The translations under genes were made by a program, and so were the position numbers. The notes under the pieces were generated by a model. That model was not told where the DNA came from. It searched no databases and was given only the letters and a program-made list of their open reading frames with translations. From Qipengyuania oceanensis (GTDB lineage Bacteria > Pseudomonadota > Alphaproteobacteria > Sphingomonadales > Sphingomonadaceae), in the NCBI RefSeq assembly GCF_009827535.1, contig NZ_WTYN01000001.1:310001-374000 (forward strand): a stretch of 64,000 bases of DNA, read 5' to 3'. Each line of letters starts with the position of its first letter. Within the stretch, counting starts at the first letter, position 1. Below are positions 45,373 through 52,644 of the stretch, one piece after another.

Positions 45373-46389
45373 CTAGGCCGCCCTGCGATGGAGGAATGGT
45401 TCGTAGAAGCGCTCCACCTCGCCCAGAACCTGGTCGGGGTCGTCGATGAAATTGACCCGGTTCCGGAATTCGGCCGAGCCATGCATGCCCTTCGTATACC
45501 AGCCAAGGTGCTTGCGCGCGATCTTGGCCCCGACATCGCGGCCGTAAAGCTCGAGCATGCCGTGGTAATGCTCGACCAGCGTATCGTACTGCTCGTCGAA
45601 GCTCGGTGTGGCCAGCAGTTCGCCGGTCCGCCACCAGTGCATGACCTGACCGAGCAGCCACGGCTTGCCGTAAGCACCGCGCCCGATCATCAGGCCATCC
45701 GCACCCGATTGTTCCAGCGCCTTTGCGGCATCCTCGACGCCGCAGATATCGCCATTGACGATGACCGGGATCGAGACCGCTTCCTTGACCTTGCGCACGA
45801 AAGCCCAGTCGGCACTACCCTTGTACATCTGGTTGCGCGTGCGGCCGTGGACAGTGACCATCTTAACGCCGAGATCTTCGGCAATCCGGGCGAGTTCCGG
45901 CGCATTGAGATCGCCGTGGTCCCAGCCCATCCGCATCTTGACCGTCACCGGGACGTCGACCGCTTTGACTGTCGCTTCCATCAGCTTCGTCGCCAGCGGT
46001 ACTTCGCGCATAAGGGCCGAACCCGCGAGCTGGCCGACGACCTTGCGAACCGGACAGCCGAAATTGATATCGATAACCTCGGCGCCGTTACCTTCCTGCA
46101 ATTGTGCCGCTTCCGCCATGCTTGCCGGATCGCAGCCGACGAGCTGCATCGAAACCGGTTCCTCGGTCGGGTGCCATTCCGCCTTCTGCACCGACTGGCG
46201 CGTTTCCCGGATCGCGGCCTCGCTGGCGATCATTTCGGTAACATTGAGGCCCGAGCCATAGCGCCGGACAAGCGTGCGGAAGGGCTTGTCCGTCACGCCG
46301 GTCATCGGCGCGAGCACGACCGGGCAGTCGATCGTGACCGGTCCGATCGCGATCGGCTTCAGCGCCGGAGGGGTGGGAAGCGAAGTCAT
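45373..46389 (-). CDS. dusB: tRNA-dihydrouridine synthase B
   Basis: 338 residues. FMN-barrel family features: [20 protein letters not shown] at the start, the catalytic cysteine in [48 protein letters not shown] and [20 protein letters not shown]. It reduces uridines to dihydrouridine in tRNA. First gene of the dusB-ntrB-ntrC run; divergent from ispDF (75 nt). Confidence 0.95.
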   Translation of the reverse strand: MTSLPTPPALKPIAIGPVTIDCPVVLAPMTGVTDKPFRTLVRRYGSGLNVTEMIASEAAIRETRQSVQKAEWHPTEEPVSMQLVGCDPASMAEAAQLQEGNGAEVIDINFGCPVRKVVGQLAGSALMREVPLATKLMEATVKAVDVPVTVKMRMGWDHGDLNAPELARIAEDLGVKMVTVHGRTRNQMYKGSADWAFVRKVKEAVSIPVIVNGDICGVEDAAKALEQSGADGLMIGRGAYGKPWLLGQVMHWWRTGELLATPSFDEQYDTLVEHYHGMLELYGRDVGAKIARKHLGWYTKGMHGSAEFRNRVNFIDDPDQVLGEVERFYEPFLHRRAA

Positions 46390-46464
46390 TGTCGTCGATG
46401 TGCCTAAAATTTGTGCAGCGCATAGTGGATTGCGGACTTGAGGGCAAGCGTCTAGCGGCTGGCC

Positions 46465-47613
46465 ATGGCGGATGTCGCCCCCCTCCCCCCTTTCGCAGCC
46501 ATCGTTGTCGCCGCGGGCGCAGGCCTGCGCGCAGGGCAGCCGCTACCCAAGCAATTCGCGCCCTACCGCGGCAAGCCGCTGCTGCGCCATTCGGTAGAGC
46601 GATTGCTGGCTGCCGGTTCAGATCCGGTTGCTGTCGTCATCCCGCTGAATGCCGAGACGATAGCCGAAGAGATCCTCACCGGCTTGGAAAACGTCGTACT
46701 GGTCACGGGCGGTGCGACCCGGCAAACATCGGTCATGCATGGCCTGCTCACGATCATCGGTCCCGATATCGAGCACGTCCTCATACACGATGCGGCAAGA
46801 CCGGACGTGCCGCGGGATGTGATCGAGCGCTTGCTCGGTGCCCTCGAAACCAGCGAAGGCGCCATTCCTGTCCTGCCGGTGGTCGATAGTATCGCCGTCG
46901 CGCAAGGCGACCGGATGCAGGGTAAGGCCGATCGCGAGACGCTGCGCCGCGTCCAGACACCACAGGCCTTTCGCATGGAAACGATCTTGGCAGCACACGA
47001 GGCTTGGCAGGGCCAGCCCGACGCCGGCGATGACGCGCAGGTGCTGATGGCGAACGGAGGCGAAGTCCGCTTCGTTGCCGGCGACGAGCGGCTGAAGAAA
47101 ATCACTTTCGCGGAGGATTTCGTGGACCGGCTTCCCCTGACCCGCACCGGAATGGGCTTCGATGTGCACCGCCTGGTAGAAGGTGAGGAATTGTGGCTCG
47201 CCGGCCTGAAACTCGATCACGACAAGGGGCTGTCCGGTCACAGCGATGCCGACGTGGCGCTTCACGCCATTACCGACGCGCTGCTCGGCAGTGTCGGCGC
47301 GGGCGATATCGGCGATCATTTCCCGCCCAGCGATCCGCAGTGGAAAGGCGCATCGTCCGACCGGTTCCTTGCCCATGCAGGCGGGCTCGTCGCCGAAGCG
47401 GGCTTCGCGATTGCCAGCATTGATCTGACGATCATCTGCGAAGCGCCGAAAATCGGCCCGCATCGGGACGCCATGCGAAACCGTATCGCCGACATCCTGC
47501 AATGCGATCCGGCCCGGGTCAGCGTCAAGGCAACCACTACAGAGCGCCTCGGCTTTACCGGCCGCGGAGAAGGCATCGCCGCGCAGGCTATCGCAACCGT
47601 TCAATCCAGCTGA
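46465..47613 (+). CDS. ispDF: Bifunctional IspD/IspF isoprenoid enzyme
   Basis: 382 residues: IspD (about 1-220) and IspF (about 225-382) in one chain, usual for alphaproteobacteria. The IspD part has [39 protein letters not shown] and GDDAQVL; the IspF part has [38 protein letters not shown] and [20 protein letters not shown]. It makes CDP-methylerythritol and then the cyclodiphosphate in the MEP pathway. cinA follows 12 nt later. Confidence 0.96.
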   Translation: MADVAPLPPFAAIVVAAGAGLRAGQPLPKQFAPYRGKPLLRHSVERLLAAGSDPVAVVIPLNAETIAEEILTGLENVVLVTGGATRQTSVMHGLLTIIGPDIEHVLIHDAARPDVPRDVIERLLGALETSEGAIPVLPVVDSIAVAQGDRMQGKADRETLRRVQTPQAFRMETILAAHEAWQGQPDAGDDAQVLMANGGEVRFVAGDERLKKITFAEDFVDRLPLTRTGMGFDVHRLVEGEELWLAGLKLDHDKGLSGHSDADVALHAITDALLGSVGAGDIGDHFPPSDPQWKGASSDRFLAHAGGLVAEAGFAIASIDLTIICEAPKIGPHRDAMRNRIADILQCDPARVSVKATTTERLGFTGRGEGIAAQAIATVQSS

Positions 47614-47625
47614 TACGGTAGGACC

Positions 47626-48129
47626 ATGACGACCGACAGATTACTCCCCGCCGACATCGACGATCTCGCCCGCCGCGTGATCGAGGAAAACGCGGCGCTT
47701 GGTCGCAAGGTCACCGTCGCCGAGAGCTGCACCGGCGGCCTCGTGACGGCGGCATTGACCGAGATTCCCGGCTCGTCGGCGGTGCTGGAACGCGGCTACG
47801 TAACCTATTCCAACGAAGCGAAGATGGAGATGCTCGGCGTTTCGAGCGAGATTATCGAGACCTTCGGTGCCGTGTCCATCGCTTGCGTGTGGGCGATGGC
47901 CAAGGGCGCGCTCGAGAAAAGCGGAGCCGATGTCGCCGTCGCAATCAGCGGAGTAGCCGGGCCCGGCGGCGGAACCGCGCTGAAGCCCGTGGGGACGGTC
48001 GTATTCGCAAAGGCGGTCCGCGATGCTCCCGGGGAGCCGCAAGGGGAATCACGCGATTTCGGTGATAACGGGCGCGGCGAGATCCGCCGTCAGGCCGTGC
48101 TTTGCGCGCTGGACCTGCTGCTGCCGTAG
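47626..48129 (+). CDS. cinA: CinA-family nicotinamide-nucleotide amidase (PncC domain only)
   Basis: 167 residues carrying only the C-terminal amidohydrolase domain: VTVAESCTGGLVTAALTEIP, RGYVTYSNEAKMEMLGVS and AVAISGVAGPGGGTALKPVG. It deamidates NMN to NaMN in NAD recycling. The N-terminal MoaB-like COG1058 domain is absent, as in E. coli PncC/YgaD. The last 40 bases overlap the convergent coq10-like gene, which is unusually long for a tail-to-tail overlap. Confidence 0.9.
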   Translation: MTTDRLLPADIDDLARRVIEENAALGRKVTVAESCTGGLVTAALTEIPGSSAVLERGYVTYSNEAKMEMLGVSSEIIETFGAVSIACVWAMAKGALEKSGADVAVAISGVAGPGGGTALKPVGTVVFAKAVRDAPGEPQGESRDFGDNGRGEIRRQAVLCALDLLLP

Positions 48130-48551
48130 AGTTCATGCGCACGCTGCTCGAAGGCGGCTACCATCCGCCGGAACGCGCTGTCGAAATACTGCCCTGCGAG
48201 CGCCTCGAACACCCTGTTCTTGAACGTGAAGTCGACGCAGAACTCGATCTCGCAACTGTCCGGCCCGAGCGGGCGGAATTCCCACCGGTTGTCGAGATCG
48301 CGCAAGGGCCCGTCGACGTAATGGACGACGATCACCCTCGGTCGATCCTTCGTCACCCGCGAGGTGAACTTCTCGCGGATCGCCTTGAAGCCCACGAGCA
48401 TGTCGGCAACCATTTCGGTCTCGCTGTCCGAACGGACCCGGGTGGCGACCACCCACGGCAGAAAGTCGGAATAGCGCGCAACGTCGGCGACCAGATCGAA
48501 CATCTGCTCCGCGCTGTACGGCAGGGCGTGGACTTCGTGGATTCCCGGCAT
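48090..48551 (-). CDS. Coq10/RatA-type START-domain protein
   Basis: 153 residues of START/SRPBCC fold: HEVHALPYSAEQMFDLVADV, then YSDFLPWVVATRV and FTSRVTKDRPRVIVVHYVDG, ending near RMVAAFEQRAHELYG. In eukaryotes and alphaproteobacteria this family binds ubiquinone and supports respiration; in E. coli it is called RatA. The Coq10 role is favoured here. It starts on the lipA stop (TGATG) and overlaps cinA by 40 nt at its end. Confidence 0.88.
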   Translation of the reverse strand: MPGIHEVHALPYSAEQMFDLVADVARYSDFLPWVVATRVRSDSETEMVADMLVGFKAIREKFTSRVTKDRPRVIVVHYVDGPLRDLDNRWEFRPLGPDSCEIEFCVDFTFKNRVFEALAGQYFDSAFRRMVAAFEQRAHELYGSSRSSAQSTA

Positions 48552-49495
48552 CAGGCGGACTGTTTGGCGGCAGCCTTGGCGAACTTGGCTTCACGGGCGG
48601 CACGCATCTCTGCAAAATCGTCACCCGCGTGATAGCTGGACCGTGTGAGCGGACTGGCCGCGACCTGCAGGAACCCCTTCGCCCGGGCGATCGCGCCGTA
48701 TGCATCGAAGGCCTTGGGCGTGACGAATTCCTCGATCTTGGCGTGTCGGGGAGTGGGTTGCAGGTACTGCCCCATCGTCATGAAATCGATGTCCGCAGTG
48801 CGCATGTCGTCCATCACCTGATGCACTTCCAGGCGCTGCTCGCCGAGGCCCAGCATGATGCCCGACTTGGTGAAGATCATCGGATCGTGCGATTTGACTT
48901 CCTCGAGCAACCGCAGCGACGCGTAATAGCGCGCGCCCGGCCGGATCGTGGGATAGAGCCGCGGCACGGTTTCCAGATTGTGGTTGTATACGTCGGGCCC
49001 GGCCTCGCAGATCGCCTCGACCGCGGGGCGCATCTTGCCCCTGAAATCCGGCGTCAGGATCTCGATCGTGGTGTCCGGAGTCTCGCGCCGCAAAGCCTTG
49101 ATGACCTTGACGAACTGCCCTGCCCCGCCATCCGGCAGATCGTCACGATCGACCGACGTGACCACGATGTGTTCGAGGCCCAGCTTGGCTGCAGCCGCGG
49201 CGGTATGCTCGGGCTCGAGCGGATCGACCATCCGCGGCATGCCCGTCTTGACGTTGCAGAACGCGCAGGCGCGCGTGCAGACATCGCCGAGGATCATCAC
49301 GGTCGCGTGTTTCTTGGTCCAGCATTCCCCGATGTTGGGACAAGCCGCCTCTTCGCACACCGTGTTGAGGTTGAGTTCGCGCATCAGCTTGCGCGTATCG
49401 TTGTAGCCCTGGCTCGTGGGTGCCTTGACCCGGATCCAGTCAGGCTTGCGCTGGCGCGGCTCGCGCGGTTCCGGGACAGATGAGAGATCGTTCAT
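48551..49495 (-). CDS. lipA: Lipoyl synthase
   Basis: 314 residues from ATG at 49495 (an ATG three codons upstream is possible). The auxiliary cluster motif is [12 protein letters not shown]; the radical-SAM motif is CTRACAFC; the C-terminal RSSYHAGD contains the Ser ligand. It inserts two sulfurs into octanoyl groups on E2-type proteins. Its substrates here include PdhC and PdhB lipoyl domains. The coq10-like gene is coupled downstream. Divergent from the carbonic anhydrase. Confidence 0.97.
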   Translation of the reverse strand: MNDLSSVPEPREPRQRKPDWIRVKAPTSQGYNDTRKLMRELNLNTVCEEAACPNIGECWTKKHATVMILGDVCTRACAFCNVKTGMPRMVDPLEPEHTAAAAAKLGLEHIVVTSVDRDDLPDGGAGQFVKVIKALRRETPDTTIEILTPDFRGKMRPAVEAICEAGPDVYNHNLETVPRLYPTIRPGARYYASLRLLEEVKSHDPMIFTKSGIMLGLGEQRLEVHQVMDDMRTADIDFMTMGQYLQPTPRHAKIEEFVTPKAFDAYGAIARAKGFLQVAASPLTRSSYHAGDDFAEMRAAREAKFAKAAAKQSA

Positions 49496-49578
49496 CCGGC
49501 CCATCTAGGGCGGCACGAGATTGGCCGCAAGACAAGCCTACTTGAACTGTGACGAGAAACATTGCAGCGCAGCCCGCG

Positions 49579-50217
49579 ATGAAGACATTCGCAGACATGA
49601 TCGAGGGCTATCGCATTTTCCGCTCGGGAGACTGGCGCGAGGAACGCGCCCGCTGGGCCGAGCTAGCCGAAGGACAGTCGCCGCAGGTGATGGTCATCTC
49701 GTGCTCCGACAGCCGGGTCGATCCTGCGCAGATCCTGAATGTCGCACCGGGCGAAATCTTCGTAGTCCGCAACGTTGCCGCGCTGGTCCCCCCTTACGAA
49801 ACCACGCCCGGGCGTCACGGCGTCTCGGCAGCGGTCGAGTTCGCGGTGCAATTCCTCAAGGTGAAGGAAATTCTGGTCATGGGGCATGGCCTGTGCGGTG
49901 GCTGCCAGGCGGCCCTGACGCAGAGCCTGCACGGCAACGAACTGGGCGAAGGCGGCTTCGTCGCCCATTGGGTGGACATGCTGGAGGAAGCGCGCGAGCC
50001 GATCGCTGCTCGTCTCGGCACGAGTGGGCGCGAAGCCGAACTTGCGATGGAGCTGGAGGCGGTCAAGGTGAGCCTGACCAACCTGATGAGCTTCCCATAC
50101 GTGCAGGAGAAGGTCGAGCGCGGCGAGCTTACGCTGCACGGCGGTCACTTCGCGATCTCCGACGGCATCCTGCGCGTGCTCGATCACGGGACGGGAGAGT
50201 TCGTGCCTGCGGAGTGA
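49579..50217 (+). CDS. Beta-class carbonic anhydrase
   Basis: 212 residues from ATG at 49579 (MKTFADMIEGYRIFRSGDWR); GTG at 49549 would add ten residues without family similarity. Zinc ligands: C42 in ISCSDSRVDP with the Asp-Arg dyad (D44, R46), and His/Cys in MGHGLCGGC. It interconverts CO2 and bicarbonate in the cytoplasm, supplying carboxylases. A 37-nt gap separates it from the NYN gene. Confidence 0.93.
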   Translation: MKTFADMIEGYRIFRSGDWREERARWAELAEGQSPQVMVISCSDSRVDPAQILNVAPGEIFVVRNVAALVPPYETTPGRHGVSAAVEFAVQFLKVKEILVMGHGLCGGCQAALTQSLHGNELGEGGFVAHWVDMLEEAREPIAARLGTSGREAELAMELEAVKVSLTNLMSFPYVQEKVERGELTLHGGHFAISDGILRVLDHGTGEFVPAE

Positions 50218-50254
50218 CTTGCGCATGGATGGCCGGACGGCCATCTAGCCGGGC

Positions 50255-50977
50255 ATGGCGGAAAACGAACTCAAGAATATCGCGTTGCTGATCGACGCGG
50301 ACAACACCTCGCCGCGCGGAATCGACCCGGTCCTGACCGTCATGGCGGAACTGGGCCAGGTCAACATCAAGCGCGCCTATGGCAATTTCGCCAAGAACAA
50401 CCTCGCGAAGTGGGACACGATCACCCATCGCTACGGCATCCAGCCGCACCAGCAGTTCGACCTGACGGCAGGCAAGAATGCGACCGACATGGCGATGACG
50501 ATCGATGCCATCGACCTGCTCTACCAAGGGAAGGTCGACGGGTTCGGCATTATGAGTTCGGACAGCGACTTCACGCCCCTCGTTACGCGCCTGCGCCAGG
50601 ACGGCCTCGTCGTCTACGGCTTCGGCAGCACGCAGAAGACCCCGGCCGCCTTCAAAAGCGCGTGTACTCGCTTCATCGACATCGACGCCCTGATCCGCGG
50701 CGCATCGGACGAGGAAACCCCGCAGCAGAAGAAGAGCGCGGCCAAGGCTCAGATCGACGAGGAACTGGTCGATCTTCTCGGAACGGCGTGGAAAGCCGCC
50801 AACCGTGACGAGGACGGTTACGCGCAGATGGGCGAAGTCGGCCAGATCGCCGGAAACCGCTCGAGCTTCGATGTGCGCAACTATGGCTTCAAGCGACTGA
50901 TCGACCTGTTCGACGCGATCGAGCAGTTCAAGGTCGAACGCCGGGACAACTCGGTGTGGGTCAAGCGCCTGCGCTGA
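50255..50977 (+). CDS. NYN-domain (PIN-like) nuclease with LOTUS/OST-HTH domain
   Basis: 240 residues. NYN domain at about 5-145: IALLIDADNTSPRGIDPVL with first acidic residues, GKNATDMAMTIDAIDLLY, then FGIMSSDSDFTPLVTRLRQD and VVYGFGSTQKTPAAFKSACT. A linker is followed by a winged-helix LOTUS/OST-HTH domain (about 172-238: ELVDLLGTAWKAANRDEDGY ... NYGFKRLIDLFDAI). NYN domains are metal-dependent RNases; LOTUS domains bind RNA, including G-quadruplex or tRNA-like folds. Often labelled LabA/DUF88. Function unproven, RNA turnover likely. Confidence 0.88.
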   Translation: MAENELKNIALLIDADNTSPRGIDPVLTVMAELGQVNIKRAYGNFAKNNLAKWDTITHRYGIQPHQQFDLTAGKNATDMAMTIDAIDLLYQGKVDGFGIMSSDSDFTPLVTRLRQDGLVVYGFGSTQKTPAAFKSACTRFIDIDALIRGASDEETPQQKKSAAKAQIDEELVDLLGTAWKAANRDEDGYAQMGEVGQIAGNRSSFDVRNYGFKRLIDLFDAIEQFKVERRDNSVWVKRLR

Positions 50978-51000
50978 CCGAGGACCGCGCTGAGAGCGCA

Positions 51001-51039
51001 AAAGAAAACGGCGCGGAGGTTTCCCCCCGCGCCGCTTTT
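51001..51039. terminator. Bidirectional rho-independent terminator
   Basis: CGGCGCGG (51009-51016) pairs perfectly with CCGCGCCG (51027-51034), loop AGGTTTCCCC, with AAAGAAAA on the left and CTTTTCG on the right. It lies between the convergent NYN gene and the secreted repeat protein gene and suits both. Confidence 0.85.
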
Positions 51040-51056
51040 CGTTCAAGAGAGGGCTG

Positions 51057-52355
51057 TCAGCCGCCGCTCTTCTGGGTCGCGTAGACCGAGTAGAGGTTGG
51101 CGATCGCCTGCCTTGCGCCCTGCACCTTGTTGAAGGTCGCCTGCGCTTCGGCATACTTGCCCTGATCGAGCTGTGCGATACCAAGGCGCGTGAGCACCAG
51201 CGGGGTGTTGGCGCCCGGCATGCCGGCAGCCTTGCTGTAGAACTCCTCGGCTTCTGCAGCCTTACCGTAGTTGAGATAGGCATCGCCTGCCGCAACCACA
51301 GTCTTGACGGTCGCATTGGGCTTGCGGGCATCGGCGCCGTAGCTCGGCAGTTCGGCGAGATCGACCTTCTCGCGCTCCTTGGCGATCTTGTACCAGTCGC
51401 TGATCAGCGTGTCGCTGCGATCCAGCTTGCCCTTGGTATAGCCTTCGTCGATCAGCGACACCACTTCGCCCGGAAGACGGCGCGGATCGGCTGCTTCGAG
51501 GTATTCCTTGTAGAGCTGGGCATCGCGCAGACCGTCCGCCCGGCGTGCCAGGCGCATCAGGTCGAGGATTTCCGGATACTCGTAGTTGTTCGTGTTGAGC
51601 ACGATGGCGACTGCATCGGCCCAGCTCGTCTGGCTGGGATACATGCTGACGTACCGGCGCGCGTAATCCTGCGCCTGCGCATTCAGCTTGTTGTTGTACG
51701 CATTGGCCAGGCCAGCTTTGATCCACGCCTCGTCGACCGGCTCGCCGGCGGCCTGCTTGGCATCGATGATCGCGCTCAGATACTTGAGACCTTCGGCATA
51801 CTGATCGTCGTTGAAATAGGTCTGTGCGATCAGCAGCTGCGGATCGTTCTCGCGGTAGCCGAGGTCGTAGGCCGTCTGGATGTAATTACGCGCCTTGGCG
51901 TAGTCCTTCGCATTGTAAGCCAGCTGACCTGCGAAGAAGTTATACAGCGGAGCCTTGTCGGCAGCGGCCTTGCCGCTGGCAATCATGAGCTCGAGGCCCT
52001 GGTACTGGAGAGCAGTGTCCTGGCCGAACTGGCCGACCTGCAGAACGAGGCTACCCGCGGCGAGGCGATCGTCCGGCGTCTGCACGGCGGCAAGGACTGT
52101 CGGCAGTGCGGCCTTCAGTGCCGCCACGTCAGGCGGCGTAACCTTGGTCATTTCGGAAACCGGGCTGTAAGCCGCGATGAATTCCTTGGAATAATTGGAT
52201 TTGGGCGCCTCTTCCTTCTTTTTCTTCTGCGCATAGGCAGGCTCTGCGAAGCCGGCGGTCGCGACCAGCGCGCCGGTTGCCATCGCGAGCGCGAGTGCAA
52301 GGTGAGAAGAGCCACGCGACTTGCGCGCAACGAGATTACGGGGATCGAAGATCAT
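51057..52355 (-). CDS. Secreted helical-repeat (TPR-like) protein of unknown function
   Basis: 432 residues from ATG at 52355, with GGGAGA about 9 nt upstream; longer open starts lack support. A basic N-terminus, a hydrophobic signal (LALALAMATGALVATAGFAE), cleavage near AYA and a Lys run (QKKKKEE) follow. The mature part is helical-repeat sequence with TPR-like units: FAGQLAYNAKDYAKARNYIQ, AQTYFNDDQYAEGLKYLSAI, GDAYLNYGKAAEAEEFYSKA and LGIAQLDQGKYAEAQATFNK. Periplasmic or outer-envelope location is inferred. No catalytic domain seen. Monocistronic, with its own terminator. Confidence 0.8.
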   Translation of the reverse strand: MIFDPRNLVARKSRGSSHLALALAMATGALVATAGFAEPAYAQKKKKEEAPKSNYSKEFIAAYSPVSEMTKVTPPDVAALKAALPTVLAAVQTPDDRLAAGSLVLQVGQFGQDTALQYQGLELMIASGKAAADKAPLYNFFAGQLAYNAKDYAKARNYIQTAYDLGYRENDPQLLIAQTYFNDDQYAEGLKYLSAIIDAKQAAGEPVDEAWIKAGLANAYNNKLNAQAQDYARRYVSMYPSQTSWADAVAIVLNTNNYEYPEILDLMRLARRADGLRDAQLYKEYLEAADPRRLPGEVVSLIDEGYTKGKLDRSDTLISDWYKIAKEREKVDLAELPSYGADARKPNATVKTVVAAGDAYLNYGKAAEAEEFYSKAAGMPGANTPLVLTRLGIAQLDQGKYAEAQATFNKVQGARQAIANLYSVYATQKSGG

Positions 52356-52644
52356 TGAGTTAGTCTCCCAGAGATATCTGGCGAAGCGGTCCGGCCTCGC
52401 GTGAATTTGATGAATCTGCTGATGGCGGCGATTAGGTGAAAATGCAATTTGGTTGTAGGGTTTGTCCGCTGAACAGCCTTTGAATGCGATATGGACCAAA
52501 GCTTCATGTAACCATGGTCCGGTATTGTGGAAAAAGCGCTCGACACAGCGCCTTGGTTCCCGGTCTTGGTGGCATTGCACGGCCAGATGCCCTAGGCTCA
52601 CGACGATACCGAAAAGCGCGGAAATCTGACAAAAAGGCCGCATT
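52356..52644. other. 289-bp divergent intergenic region, secreted repeat protein / gyrA
   Basis: The longest gap in the window, somewhat richer in A/T than its flanks (for example 52431-52470). It must hold promoters for both divergent genes, but I find no convincing -35/-10 pair, operator, RNA gene or coding frame. AAGG at 52634-52637 is the probable ribosome site of gyrA. Confidence 0.6.

Noticed and set aside
48090-48551. RatA toxin of a toxin-antitoxin pair
   Set aside because: No RatB-like partner lies beside it, and its link to lipA and its START fold favour the ubiquinone-binding Coq10 role.
52531-52560. Short hairpin GCGCT/AGCGC upstream of gyrA as a supercoiling-sensitive element
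   Set aside because: Only five pairs and no promoter alignment; not distinguishable from chance.
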